Shown in pieces: positions 31,712 to 44,400 of a stretch of DNA of 64,000 bases; position 1 is the stretch's first letter, and every line of letters begins with the position of its first letter. The notes beneath the pieces were generated by a model. It had not been told where the DNA came from. It saw only the letters and a program-made list of their open reading frames with translations, and did not search any database. The stretch is from Exophiala sp. HKRS030 (Eukaryota > Ascomycota > Eurotiomycetes > Chaetothyriales > Herpotrichiellaceae), in contig JAHWDD010000003.1 of NCBI GenBank assembly GCA_023897205.1, positions 3,971,665-4,035,664 of the forward strand, read 5' to 3'. A program made the translations under genes and the position numbers.

Positions 31712-34700
31712 AGCGAGGTTAGTGTTGGGAAGCTTTCCCCCAAAGCACCTTTTTGGATATGATAATTGAGATGAGTGAGCATTAAGAGAGTCTGTAACCT
31801 CGACTGTGATTTTCCAAATCTCATTGAAATCAAAATGATCTCTAAAGGTCCGGATGCCCAGCCAGAGGTGTAAAGTAGTCAATCTGCGCGTGACGCGAAA
31901 ACAGCCAAGGCAAGGAGATGTCCCTGGCAGTTCGAACAAAAAGAATTGTTTGTTGCCCGCGGATGTAAATGTAGATTTTGAAAGGGAAGCAGAACGGTGA
32001 GAAAATTGATGTAATAGTACCTTGTTCGCGGGTGGTGGTGTCTTGGCAAAAGTTGCACTAACTTGGGTAGGCACCGTAGGTAGCTTCTGGGTACCTGTAC
32101 GCAGTCCACTCCGTACATGCTCACACTCGGTATACACAACCGCAAACAGTACCCACCACGCCGACCAAGGATCCAAACGGAAAGAATGGTCCGTTACAAT
32201 TTCACAGAATCCAAGCTAAGGTCATGTTGTCCATTTAGAATTCTCGTCGGGGTACACAACAGGCCCTGCAGCATCAGGTAGGCACCCAGCTAGCATCTCC
32301 TACGCAAGTGCGAAGATCAAAACCCATCCCCAGCCGTTGACGAAAGTCGATCAGCTGCACTGCTGACTGCATCGAAGATAACCTGGAATAGTTGAACCCA
32401 ACGTCTGTCTGATCGGACTGTCATCTTTCTTTTGAAAATACACATGTCTGTATAGATTTGAGCGACGCAGTCTACGGAGTATGTGTCTTATTTTAATTTC
32501 TTGTGGTGGCCTTAACTCGCGTGTTGCGTAATAACGACGAGGCTGAGGCAGGCTAGTTAGAGGCCGCCTCAGCTTCTCCTCGAGCAGTCGTCCCCTGTAC
32601 ACACACTCTGGGCAGAATTCCAACGAACATGGTCTTGAGTCTGGAGTCTTCACCGCTCTCTCACTCACGTATCATTTGCCTTAGCCATACCAACCTAACA
32701 AGATTTGCCTGCGAGAGATTCAAGGAGCCAAGAATTGATAGGTACATAATTCGATTGAAAGGCGGGTGGCACCTGGTGGCTACGATCCGGTTGCGGTTGA
32801 GAACTTGGCAACAAGCTAAACTACAGACCAGGTGCACGCTGCTGGTGTTAGTTGTGCAAACTTCAGAGGTGGTTGAAAGATGTATCCGTATCTGACGTAA
32901 AGATCCGAGCTTCGGTCATCTAACTGAACCATGGTACGGAGCATTCCGTGTCGAACTCCTGCTTCAAAATTATGTATTCCGTACCAAGGCATGATGAGGT
33001 CTGTGCAGATGTCTGGGCAGGGCTGTCAGTGTAGACAGATAGTAGTACGGAGTACATTGCACACGACATCGATTGCTTGTGACTCGATGGTGATACCTGA
33101 GACACCAATTGCTATAAAGGTCGGCGTTTCCGGTAACACAATCTCCATGTACATGTCTCAGCATGACCATATGACCTGACCAGTCGATGAAAGAAAGATC
33201 GACGGAGGAGGTGAAGAATTTTGACTTCCTCAGTAAGACTCCCGTGGACACCGTACTCCCGACGTCTCGAGGATGAAACTCACCAGGGCCAAACTTCCCC
33301 AGATGACACTAGCACCCACCAATGACATAGCCCCTGCTTCGAATCAGCCCTTGCTGACCACAATGATGGTTTGGAGTGCATTCTGCTGGTCTCGACAAAT
33401 ACGGTGTATCTCACGAGTAAATGTGAGAAAAGGACTGTTATTGGCAAAATGTGATTCCCGGCCGCCGACTCGCGAATGCCTTGTCCTCTGCGTTGTCACA
33501 CCTTGAAACGATGAGGACAAATGGCAAGGTCCATCCAGTCGACTGACGCACAACGGCACAAAGCCAGGCTCCTCCTACCGGGTGATTGAAGGTTAGGAGC
33601 CAGCCTGCCAGGCGCTGACGGAGCAGCTGGGCCACCTGGGCGCAGACTGGCGGCGTGTTAAGGCTCCACCAAGGGCAAGCAAGGTGGACCAATTGAGGTA
33701 GGGCACAGCGCCAATCCCTGTCAATTCTTTCCACCATCGACGCCGGTTGTGATCATCTTGGCCATGGATGGCCACGGAGTGCATGGAGGTCCAGCGTCGC
33801 AGCGCGGACCCCATGGCCCCGTTTATTTAGCACTTTTGCGGCGAGGTACTGTGGGACGTTGGCGTCTAAGGGCGGGCGGCGAAGGGTCAATGGTAGACTG
33901 GTAGTGGACAGTTGGAAAGCCCAAGGGAGCGAGCCACAGAAGGTGTGTAGGGAATTGAAGTGTGAATGGACCTGATGTGGAGAAATTTCACGCCATGAGG
34001 CGTGTCCTATCTGTAAGTGCCTGCACCTTGCCTCAGTGCGTACCAACCGTGTCTGTGTGTCGTAGTCAGATGAGATTTCCTGCAGGGGACATGGGAAGAA
34101 GAAGAATTTTCATCTGTAGTGTTTATAGGTCAGCAGCAGAGAGAACAAGGCACCGAGCAGGTCAAAGCTACGAGTAAGAAGAATCAGTTATGGGAAGCCA
34201 CAGGCCGTGCATATGATATGACTTCCCGGTGGTCCATCGTACATTTGCAGGAGGGCGAAGAAGATACTGTGCTTCAGGCTTCGGGCTTCAGGCTTGAGGT
34301 ATCAGGCGTCAGGCTTCAGGCTTCAGTTTGTTTGGTGTTGAGTGTTGAGTGTTGAGTGTTCAGCCTTCAGGTCAGGTATTATTAGCTATTAGCCTTTAGC
34401 CTTTAGGGTGCCGGGAGGAAGTGGAGGACCAGGGAAAGCCCTCGGCCCTCTTACCCCTTGGCTCTAATAGGCTGCCTGCAGTGCCACAGTCCCAGTGACA
34501 CTAAAAGGAACAGCCCAAGGGCCCGCAGAACGCCCATCTGGGCCACTCCCTGGAGGCTAGCACATTGACTAGCTAACTTAGTGGTCAGTACGGAGTAGTC
34601 AGTCATCAGTCCTTGGTAAGTCCTTGGTACCTAAGGCCGCCTAGCTGCTTCTCAGGCACTCACACCTGGTTAGTACAGTACCTACCTACTCCCTAAGTAG

Positions 34701-35622
34701 AGTACGTGCTAGGTAGTTAGTTAACTAGCCGCACCCCAACCTTGGACCTTCGTGCACCTTGAAGCATGTTCTCCATCCAACTCCGTAATCCTTTCCGTAC
34801 TCCGTCCATCATCGACCAGAAATGCGAAGGTTTCATTCCCACTATCAAAGAGTTAATCGACAAACTGTCACTTTCAAGTGTTGATCGTTGATCAATCATT
34901 TCAATATTCTTCAATTCACTATCCGTTGCTCTCTAGGTGACTCTCCTTCTGCTACTTTCCTTCCTCACGCTACCCATTGCAAACCCATCCTACCCTCCTC
35001 ACCAAACACATCTCATCTCATCTCTGCCACGGAGCCCGACCACCCGCGCTTGAGACATCCCTTTCACACCTTGATCCTCTCTAAAACCGCCGACTGCCAC
35101 CAACCGAAAACCCTGGTCGATGGTCACAGAACTACTCTAACACCACCTCGTATTTCCACCACGCAGCATCCTCCATAAATCGGGCCTCCTTGCATGGTCT
35201 GATCGAGACCAAGGGCGTCCGACTGAACGAGCACAGACCCGTCCCTGGTCACTGATCTCCATTTTCTACCATTCCTTTTCACTTCCAGCAGAGACATATC
35301 TGTCTACACCTCCTACCAAAACCCTTCAGCAAGTACATCTGTCCAGACCGTCCTCTGTGTATCAAATGATTGCTCGAGCTCGACCGCGCGGGACAAAGAC
35401 GGCAGGGACACCATGAAATCTTGGTCTAGGAACAAGCGCAGGCACCGTTGCCTTCTTGCTCCAAACAAAACATTTTCGTCTTCATTAGAGGTCGTCACCA
35501 TCGAGGCCGGTTGAGTGATCGTTTGTCTAACTGGACAGTGAAGAAGACTTTCTTCACGTTGGATGTTTCGACGACTTGAATAAACACTACTCTCACATCA
35601 CTGGTTGTGCCAACTCAAAACC
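31712..35622. other. Long intergenic region and probable 5' leader, no gene recognised
   Basis: About 3.9 kb. The part from about 34880 to 35622 is C/T/A-rich and is probably the promoter and long leader of the GT41 gene. Between 34265 and 34410 there are degenerate repeats of GGCTTCAG and GTGTTGA. TACGGAGTA-type motifs occur near 33049-33057 and 34587-34600. None of the open frames resembles a known protein. Confidence 0.5.
34268..34410. repeat. Short degenerate tandem repeats (GGCTTCAG, GTGTTGA, TTAGCCT)
   Basis: Three different 7-8 base units are repeated one after another: a CTTCAGG-type unit (34274-34327), GTGTTGA (about 34335-34362) and TTAGCCTT (about 34380-34406). Each looks like independent slippage expansion. 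Confidence 0.7.
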
Positions 35623-38600
35623 ATGATCTCTATCCCATTTCCTCCACAACTCAATATGGACGCCATTCGAGATCCTAAATACTTACATCCTCATGCCGAC
35701 AGCGCACTTCCTCGACAGTATGCCATTCCTGTCCAGAATAATCTTCGTCATCATACCCGACAAACTTCCACCACTGGGTTAACCTATGTCGAGCATGAAA
35801 TGTTGCGTCAACGGAAAACACCCAATGGAAGGTTTTTCGAACATGATCCCGTCGCCCTGGACAAGAATGTTCACGTACCGCCTTTGAAACACGTCCTCTT
35901 ATCCTCTTCCTCTACTTACCAGCACCTCGACAACACTGTCAGTTCTCGTTGGCCCGATGAACAGCAAGCATACCAACCGTCCAATCCTACTGGAAATACC
36001 CTTGAAAGAAGTGAAACTCAACCACGCTTGTACAGTCTTTCAAAGGCAGTAAATCGTCCAGCATGGGATTTTCCTGGTGGTCTCGATTCGATGCTGAACC
36101 AGGCACTTCCACTGCAGCCTTCACAGAGATTCTACGTCCAACATGGGTCGAACGTGCCCACGGTACTGCCAGCATTACATTCGCAGTTCGGGCCAACAGC
36201 ATCAGCAGGCCAAGAGTTGTATGGCCCCTACTGGCCCGATGGTACCTACAATCCATATCGTCCCGCAGCCATTAGAGACAGCCGACTTTTCCCACGACCT
36301 CCGACGGAACAATTCCCCCTTGATCACCGTCACCAGCCTCCTAATCTACAAAACAAAGGCCTACATGCTCATCTACAAACCAATCAGTACCCTTCTACCA
36401 TATCACAGCAGCTAAGGGCTCCTGGCTTGACACCAAGGGAGTCATCAACGCCCTCTACGTGGGATACGCCACAGAATCCTTACCTAGGTGATCCACAACC
36501 CTACATCCAAGATTATCCACCTTGTGATCACCCAATAACTGGCTCGGTGTCCATGACCAGACCTGCATTTGGTTCTCTGAGACCAGCTCCTGGTTCTGAA
36601 CGCATTGCCTTTAGAGACAAGTCCTTCGCATGGGCAAACAGAATTTATACCGACCTTTTGGAGACCATCCGGCTGAAAACAAAGAATCAGAGGGGTGTGG
36701 GAGGCACCGCTAACACGACGGCTCCCAGTAAACTGCCAATCTTCCCCAAGCCTCCCAAAAGGACCAGTTCCCATTTCCAGGAGCGCTCCTTGGACAAAAC
36801 AGTCCACAATCTAAATCAACCAGCTCCCTTTCTGCGAACCCTCAGCGACTCCAACATTCACAACATACCCTCCAGACCTCGAACCGCCATCTTTCAGCCT
36901 CAGCCTTTTGCTTACCCACGAGATCCGCGACAAGCGACAGCTGATCCCACAGTCGCACCGACGGCCACCAATGAATATCTTGCCAGAGATCGAGAATATT
37001 CTGCACGACAGCATCGTCCTCCAATCAATTCGAGTACCTGCAAACGTCCGCCCACTTTTGAGGAAGCTACAAGTGCACAACGGACAATAGAACTCCTTTG
37101 TCAGGAAGCTGACACCCCTTGGGTCGACGGCATGCTGTTGGCTGGGTGCTTGGCTTATGGCTTAGGTAATTTTGCAAAGGCCGAGGAGTGGTATCTGGCG
37201 GTCCTGAAACAGGACAAGGGTCATATTGAGGCCATGTCCAACCTTGCGGCAACATATCATGCTCTTCACCGCCAAGAGGAGGCCCTCAGTTATTGGTTCG
37301 AAGCTGTCAAGTTACGCCCGAGTTATTTCGAGGCGGTAGAACACCTTATTGGTCTGCTATGTGCAACTCAAAGAGCAGCAGAAGCGGTACAAGTCATTCA
37401 GTACGTTGAGCACGCGCTGAAGATTCAACATGATGATAAAATCACCCCTTGGAACGAGTCCAGTGATGCAGAGAGTGATGCTAGAAGCCGTACTTCCAGC
37501 CTGACAACTATGGCATCATATGAAAATCCTCAGTACGATTTTGATGCAGAACGCGATCCACAAATGGCTGGATTGCATATCGAGGCACAAGCCGCAGGAT
37601 TTGGCACCAGTGGGTTTGCCATAGCTGGGGCTGATAATGGAAGGATGCTTGCCCTAATACACGCCAAGGGAAATATGCTGTACGCTCTCAACAACAACCA
37701 CGGCGCGGCATCTGCTTTCGAGGATGCTGTACTCGTTGCAACCGGTCGTCGTCGTGACGGTGTTCGTGGTCTGATCAACGACATTTTAAAGGCCTGTCTG
37801 ACCACCATTCGAGACCGAGACTATGTTCGATCAAAGCTGGAAGGCAAGGACCCCGTCCTGCTTACTCCTGAGCATGCAGAAGCGACCGCCAGACATATGT
37901 TTTCTCCTGACGGAAGTCTACCTGGATTGGAACACGTACAGCCTGCTTATGCCAGACAAGCCGCCGTTTCGACAACGAGTAATTCCTTGTTATCACTTGC
38001 CAAAATCTATCAGGATGGAATGTCAAATGCTACGGATATTGGAAGCCTAAAATCTCCAAGCACACGCGAAATCCTTGCTTTGTACTATCTATCCCTGTCA
38101 CTACAGCGCAGCCCTTCCACGGCTAACAACGTCGGTATACTACTTGCTGGTGTCCAACAAACAGTACATCCTACTCACCTGGCCGAGTCGAACTTTTCTC
38201 AGATATCTAATATCCCAGGTGTAACTGCTGGAAGCGGTGTTTCTCTCGCCTTGATGTATTACAACTATGGCCTCAATATTGATCACAAACACGCACATTT
38301 GTTCACTAATCTCGGAAGCCTTCTGAAGGACATCGGACAATTGGGTGCGGCGATCAAGATGTATGAACGAGCAGTAAATTGTGACGGCAAGTTCGACATC
38401 GCATTGGCTAACCTGGCCAACGCTGTGAAGGATCAAGGGCGTGTGGCAGACGCCATAATGTACTATCGGCGTGCCGTAACTGCTAATCCCGACTTTGCCG
38501 AAGCTGTGTGTGGATTGGCAACCGCCTTGAACTCTGTTTGTGACTGGAATGGCCGTGGTGGTGTCTGTGCTCGCGATTTGCAGCGCGATCGTCTTCACGT

Positions 38601-40488
38601 TGATGAACAAGGTATGAGGCATGAGCCAACGAGATCGTATGGATGGATTAGCCGGGTTGTCAATATCGTCGAAAAGCAACTGAAAGATGGCGAGAGCTGG
38701 GGCTGTGGCACCTTGAACTCTGCGACAATTGACTCATTCTGCCGACAACTTACAATTCATCGACAATTCTCCAAGAACGGAAGCCATGACTCGCTTTTGG
38801 AAGCATTGAGAGAATCTCTGCAACAGTGGGCAGGTAAGAAGTGGGAAGGTTCCCGAATTGTCCGGTTAGTTGAGAGAGCAATACGTCAAATTGGATGGCA
38901 GTGGTATCAGGATCTCTACAAGGAGCATAAAGAATATCCCAGTTGGAAGTACAATCGGCCAACTCTCCCGAACTCATTGTCACCACCTTCTGCACCGACA
39001 GTTCTTCCATTCCACACTTTCACAGCTCCGCTGTCGGCAAAAGAAGTCCGTCAGATCTCGCAACGCAATGCATTGCGCATCTCGGTTTGCACTTTACGAT
39101 CGGCGTGGCTGCCAAGGACAGTATTTCCACCTCCACCGCCACCTCGACCTTGTCTTAACGTTGGCTATGTGAGCTCTGATTTCAATAACCATCCTCTGGC
39201 TCACCTGATGCAATCAGTGTTTGGTTTACATGATCCTTCTCGGGTCAGAGCAATATGTTACGCAACGACCGCCTCCGATGGCTCTGTTCATCGACAACAG
39301 ATTGAACGGGAGGCTCCAGTCTTTTACGATTCCTCCTCGTGGAGTATTGAACGTCTCGTCAACCAGATTGTCAAGGATGAGATTCATATACTTGTCAATC
39401 TCAACGGCTACACTCGAGGGGCGCGCAATGAGGTCTTTGCCGCACGACCCGCTCCCATCCACATGTCCTTTATGGGTTTTGCTGGTACTCTAGGAGCAGA
39501 ATGGTGTGACTACGTTTATGGAGACACAATTTCCGTGCCACCAGAAACTCTCTCTCCTTGGAGGCGTAACGTCGATATCGAAGACCGTTTGAGGCTGGAT
39601 GCATTGGTCGAGGACGCTGAAGACTGGGTTTATGCTGAGAACGTCATCTTCGCCCGCGATACCTTCTTTTGTGTCGATCACAAACAAAGTGCACCGGATG
39701 TTGGAAATGGACGCCCGAACTACAAGGATTCCGCGGAGAGGGAACAAGCCTGGGAAGAAGAACAGTCAAGGCGCTGGAAACTGAGGAAAGAATTGTTCCC
39801 AACGCTCTCTGACTCTGCCGTGATTCTCGGCAACTTTAACCAGCTGTACAAAATCGATCCCGGTACATTTGCAATGTATCTCGACATACTTCAGAAGGTT
39901 CCTCACGCCATTCTCTGGCTTTTGCGCTTTCCTGATCTCGGTGAGCAGAACTTGTTGAGATACGCACGTACTTGGGCTGGTCCAGAAGTTGCCCAGAGGA
40001 TAATCTTCACTGATGTCGCGGCCAAAGGAGCACATATCACCCGAGCGTCAGTGGTAGATCTCTTTCTGGACACACCAGAGTGCAATGCTCACACTACTGC
40101 AGCCGATGTTGTTTGGTCAGGCACTCCAATAGTCACGTGGGGAAAGTGGAAATACAAGATGTGCAGTCGAATGGCTGGCAGCATTGTTGCTAGTGCATTA
40201 CCAGACGGCAAAGCCGGTGATGAAGCTCGTTCTGATCTGCTGGTCAGAAGTGAGAGAGAATATGTTGACACTGCTAGTGACCTGGCAAAAGGACTTCGAT
40301 ACCCTGGGACTGGAACAAAATTAGGGAATGGAAAGGGAAGATTAATGGATCTCAGGCGCATGCTGTGGGAGGGGCGTTGGACCAGTCGATTATTCGACAC
40401 TGAGCGCTGGGTCAGAGATGTTGAGCGGGCGTATTGGTCAGCTTGGGACAAATGGGAAAGGGGCGAAGGTGGCGATATCTGGTTGTGA
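35623..40488 (+). CDS. O-GlcNAc-transferase-like protein (TPR plus GT41 domain)
   Basis: An intronless 1621-residue protein from the ATG at 35623; a second in-frame ATG lies at 35656. The first 490 residues are Pro/Gln/Ser-rich and disordered. TPR repeats occupy about 497-603 and 878-977 (ALSYWFEAVKLRPSYFEAVE; AIKMYERAVNCDGKFDIALA), separated by a long insertion. The GT41 catalytic region starts about 1176 with NVGYVSSDFNNHPLAHLMQ, where His1190 matches the conserved His of human OGT. It continues with HILVNLNGYTRGARNE, NFNQLYKIDP (Lys1410, the UDP-binding Lys of OGT) and LDTPECNAHTT (about 1482). These residues predict UDP-GlcNAc transfer to Ser/Thr of nuclear or cytosolic proteins. Acceptors in ascomycetes are not known to me. 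An insertion of about 60 residues lies inside the catalytic region near 1310-1370. Confidence 0.9.
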   Translation: MISIPFPPQLNMDAIRDPKYLHPHADSALPRQYAIPVQNNLRHHTRQTSTTGLTYVEHEMLRQRKTPNGRFFEHDPVALDKNVHVPPLKHVLLSSSSTYQHLDNTVSSRWPDEQQAYQPSNPTGNTLERSETQPRLYSLSKAVNRPAWDFPGGLDSMLNQALPLQPSQRFYVQHGSNVPTVLPALHSQFGPTASAGQELYGPYWPDGTYNPYRPAAIRDSRLFPRPPTEQFPLDHRHQPPNLQNKGLHAHLQTNQYPSTISQQLRAPGLTPRESSTPSTWDTPQNPYLGDPQPYIQDYPPCDHPITGSVSMTRPAFGSLRPAPGSERIAFRDKSFAWANRIYTDLLETIRLKTKNQRGVGGTANTTAPSKLPIFPKPPKRTSSHFQERSLDKTVHNLNQPAPFLRTLSDSNIHNIPSRPRTAIFQPQPFAYPRDPRQATADPTVAPTATNEYLARDREYSARQHRPPINSSTCKRPPTFEEATSAQRTIELLCQEADTPWVDGMLLAGCLAYGLGNFAKAEEWYLAVLKQDKGHIEAMSNLAATYHALHRQEEALSYWFEAVKLRPSYFEAVEHLIGLLCATQRAAEAVQVIQYVEHALKIQHDDKITPWNESSDAESDARSRTSSLTTMASYENPQYDFDAERDPQMAGLHIEAQAAGFGTSGFAIAGADNGRMLALIHAKGNMLYALNNNHGAASAFEDAVLVATGRRRDGVRGLINDILKACLTTIRDRDYVRSKLEGKDPVLLTPEHAEATARHMFSPDGSLPGLEHVQPAYARQAAVSTTSNSLLSLAKIYQDGMSNATDIGSLKSPSTREILALYYLSLSLQRSPSTANNVGILLAGVQQTVHPTHLAESNFSQISNIPGVTAGSGVSLALMYYNYGLNIDHKHAHLFTNLGSLLKDIGQLGAAIKMYERAVNCDGKFDIALANLANAVKDQGRVADAIMYYRRAVTANPDFAEAVCGLATALNSVCDWNGRGGVCARDLQRDRLHVDEQGMRHEPTRSYGWISRVVNIVEKQLKDGESWGCGTLNSATIDSFCRQLTIHRQFSKNGSHDSLLEALRESLQQWAGKKWEGSRIVRLVERAIRQIGWQWYQDLYKEHKEYPSWKYNRPTLPNSLSPPSAPTVLPFHTFTAPLSAKEVRQISQRNALRISVCTLRSAWLPRTVFPPPPPPRPCLNVGYVSSDFNNHPLAHLMQSVFGLHDPSRVRAICYATTASDGSVHRQQIEREAPVFYDSSSWSIERLVNQIVKDEIHILVNLNGYTRGARNEVFAARPAPIHMSFMGFAGTLGAEWCDYVYGDTISVPPETLSPWRRNVDIEDRLRLDALVEDAEDWVYAENVIFARDTFFCVDHKQSAPDVGNGRPNYKDSAEREQAWEEEQSRRWKLRKELFPTLSDSAVILGNFNQLYKIDPGTFAMYLDILQKVPHAILWLLRFPDLGEQNLLRYARTWAGPEVAQRIIFTDVAAKGAHITRASVVDLFLDTPECNAHTTAADVVWSGTPIVTWGKWKYKMCSRMAGSIVASALPDGKAGDEARSDLLVRSEREYVDTASDLAKGLRYPGTGTKLGNGKGRLMDLRRMLWEGRWTSRLFDTERWVRDVERAYWSAWDKWERGEGGDIWL

Positions 40489-41307
40489 TGCATTAGTTGT
40501 CGTTCGAGATGAGATTTGCAATAATTGCCGAAAACACCGTTTTCGTGCTGACGAAACTACGAAAGATGACGAATTATGAAAGCAACTTATATTGCCCAGG
40601 ATGATCTGAGTTGATCCGATTTGATCATCGAAGCAGATCGGAGTTCAATGCTATCAATATAAAAATGAGTCAGCTACAGGTCCAAATCATACCATTTTTC
40701 GACCCGTGGAGGATGAGCATAGCACAAGTACAATTTTAATACTTGAAAGTTTTCGGCTTCTGGGAAAAAGAAACACAAACATGTACAACGACGCAAGGGG
40801 AAAGGTGGGAGATAGGTAGGTAAGTAGGTAGGTAGGTAGACTTCCCACCTTCGACCCTGAAGCCTGAAGGAAGGCACGCAGGCTAAACGATGGAGCGAAT
40901 GCATATGCTGGCTGGCTGGCTGGTTCATCATCACCGTCATCTTTTTTTCCCCTTCTTCTTCTTCTTCTTCATCATGGTCCCGTCATCATCGCGTGCAACC
41001 GAATGCAGGATGCAGGATGCATGCCGCCGCCGGTCGTCTCTCTCCTTGACGGATGATTCGCTCTCTCACACACAACATACACACAATATACACAGACTAG
41101 GTGCACGCAGGCACGCAGGCACGCAGACAGGGAGACACGGAAGGCAAGGCAGGGCAAGGCAAGGCAAGGCAAGGCTATGGGACGTTGCAAAGCTTGGAGT
41201 CTATCTCATGACATGATAAACGATGGGTGTGTGGGATTTCCAACTCGAGGTCGCGAATACTGCGTCTATTTCACTAGATTGAGTGCGCTTTGCGTCCTTT
41301 TCAAGAG

Positions 41308-41460
41308 ACATGATCTTCTTCCTCTTCATCTTCATCTTCTTCATCTTCTTCATCCTTCTATCTTCTATCTTCTAGGAGGACATGTCACGACTATATCTAT
41401 ACCTACATCTACTACTACACTACTACTACCACCACCACTACCACTACAACTATTACAGCT
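41308..41460. repeat. Pyrimidine-rich low-complexity tract
   Basis: Strongly strand-biased CTTCTTCATCTT-type repeats followed by ACTACTACC/ACCACC repeats. The + strand has few G over about 150 bases. No coding role seen. Confidence 0.75.
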
Positions 41461-44400
41461 ATTTCTCATACTACATTTTGTTATCGGATGAGCGTTCAAG
41501 CGATACGATACGATGGGATGCGATGGATGGAAATAGTCGGGAGAATATAAACCGTCTTCTTTTCTTGTCCTTTTCTTTTTCTTTTTCTTTCTGCTTGACG
41601 TTTGCTGCTTGTGTGTTCCGTCTTCCATGTTCCACGTTCCATGTTCCGTGTTCCGTGTCGTGATGGATTGTCGGCGTTGCTTTCGGGGGTTTCTTCCCGG
41701 TCAAGGAGAAAAAGGGAGGAATAGAATGAAAAGGATAGGAATGAATGTTCCGCAAAGGGCCGAGCTGGGAGACGGTTCGCGTCATCATATAGAGCGGAAG
41801 GAAGGAAGGATGGAAGGATGGATGGAGCATCCATCTATCCCATGGGAATAGGGATGGGAATGCGAGTGGCGAACGGAGCAGATAAGGGGACACAAGGAGA
41901 GGTGCAAGGTTTCGATATTGGGAGGGAGGGAAGATCGTCATGGATATGGATTCATATATCTTAGATATGTTCGTTCGAGTGATAGACATCCTTTGCAAGA
42001 TTTCTGGACGTGGGAGAAACGTCGCTCGAATGTCCATGTCTTGCTCTTACCTGCGAAACCTCTGGTAGCCATTTTCAATTCTCTCGCCTGTGGTCATCAC
42101 TCTCTGACTTTCAGAATCCAGTCGTCACTCGCAAGCATGCAGACAAGTGGATCACGTGTTGCACCTCACATCGACTTCAGCTCTCTGGCGCGTGGGAAAC
42201 CGGGTTGCGAAAGGGGTAATAAGGATGAGTGCACTGGTAGTGGTAGACGTGATAGCTGTCCGAGGTATCCGAGGCGGGAGAAAAAGGTAAAGAAACACGC
42301 AAAGCCGGGATACAAGGACAGAGCGTGCGGAAGACGATATCGCGTATGTCGAGATCTTGACTGAGTGAGTAGTGGTCTTCAAGACGAGAATGTATCAATT
42401 CCTGGTATTCTATCGTGTTGGGCTTGTACCACCAGTGTGTACCTACCTAGTGCTTGAGGAAGGAGGGAGGCTAGCGCTGGCCTGCTATTACTTCATGACA
42501 ATGCAGAACGTCTCGTTCACGCGGTTTCCGTGGTGACAAAGTAATTGGTGATCGGTCGGTCGGTCAGCAATGCAAACAGAAGACACACAATCTGTGTTTC
42601 CGGACCTTGACATTGGAAGGATTCCCTTTGTCGACTATCACAAAGCTACCGAAAGACACCAAAGTAGTAGACTGGTCAGATGGAGAGTCGGGGGACCGAA
42701 TTTGTCCCTTTCCTAGCGAGTCGAACACTCCTGTCCATCACTTACTGTATGCACTTCCCATGTGCGTCAGACCTTGACCTGACCTATTTTCTCTTCACCA
42801 CCTTCACATGGACGCCGACACGAGGTTAGCGAAAAGTGTCATATTGCCGAGCGTCAATACCCAAGAACGAGACAAGGCACCATCTGATCCCTCCGACTAT
42901 TTCCGGCTTCAACTTTTGGTCGAGCTGATATCATGATGTCCGCTGCGCACCGGTTGCCTAGCATGTGCATATCGAAACCGGAAAACCGACGAGACGGCGA
43001 CTCCTGGAGTAGTACTGTAGCATCGTAATAGGCAGGAAGAGCCCGTCATGTTAGACCCAAATGCGGAGCTGGGAGAGAGGCTTGAACAGTTTGATTGGGA
43101 TCCGCTACGCGCATGTTGTGCCTCAAAGGCAAATTCCCCGTTTGTATGTCATCGCCGGCATGGTTTCTCCAATCCAGTGTTGTCAAGTAAAGTATCAATG
43201 GGACCTAAGTGGAAAGGAGAAACACAATTGCCTTTGGTGTGACTTGTCTCGCCCAGTAGTCCACATACTCAGATCTCGCAAACGAAGGAAGACATATCCA
43301 CTTTGATATTTGTCGTCTTGTGCCGACGGTTGTGAATGTGTCGACGACGTGGTCGGCGTTGTGGCAGGAAGGTGGAGATTAGGTTTGCGGTTGTCGCGAT
43401 GTATTTTTAGCCTCAGGAATAACGAAAGCCTCCCGATATATTGGAAGATGAAACATTCCACGCAGGGCAAAATACACTGATGATTCGAAGGGCTTGTTGC
43501 TAGGATTAATTTCCGTAACTCAACATGTCTCCATATCGTGGGACGATCTTGTGTCAAGCAAGTTTAGAGTTTTGGCAGCGAAACTCTCCGGTACTTCCTC
43601 CGAGGAGCTTGGTGCCACGAAAATAGCAGTCAACCAGGACCAGGGTGTCTTGGTGAAGAAGTAAGGAGTAGCGAGGAAGGGAAGATCGTTGTGTGCTAGT
43701 CAGGTCCATGGGCTTGAAACGGCTCTATGAATGGGGTAAATGGGATTGATTCTTGTGTTTGTTGATGTCAAAAACGGCAGAATAAAGGTTTTGTGGAGGT
43801 CCATGAATCAGTGGCATGAGACAAGGCGTGGCGTGAATACATCCGCCATGCCTCACGATTCACATGGAGAGTTTGGGGCTTTCGGAGAATTAAAATTGCG
43901 TGGCGTTGTACGTGAAGCTCGATTTAGCTCGACATCTTCTCAACAGCAATAGAGGTGTCGCTTGACCATCAAGGCCATCGCCACGGAGCCCACGGCATGA
44001 TGGCTTTTGAATTGATTCTGGTCAGACCAGAGAAAAAGGCGATAAATCCAGAAAGAGTTCGTTCAAGAATGGATCACCTTGGTTGTGGGGTCTCGTGGAC
44101 AAACTATCGATGCGGCCAACTCATCATCAAATGATGGTGTAATGGCAAAGGGCACATCTTGAATCTTTGATTACCACCTATTACAGCTTTTCGTTATTGC
44201 CTAGGTAGGCCGCCCAATCAACACTGAACAGACTTTGCCGGCCTAAGTATCGTGACTCGCGACTCCAAAATGCACTAAAAGCAACACCTCGAATCGCTCG
44301 TCCGCCTCCGGTCAGCGTGAGTTGAGACTAACGGCACGACGGTCGCTTATCTTGACTCGCTTCATCCCCACTTTATTCTAAGACCACCTCTTGGGACTCG

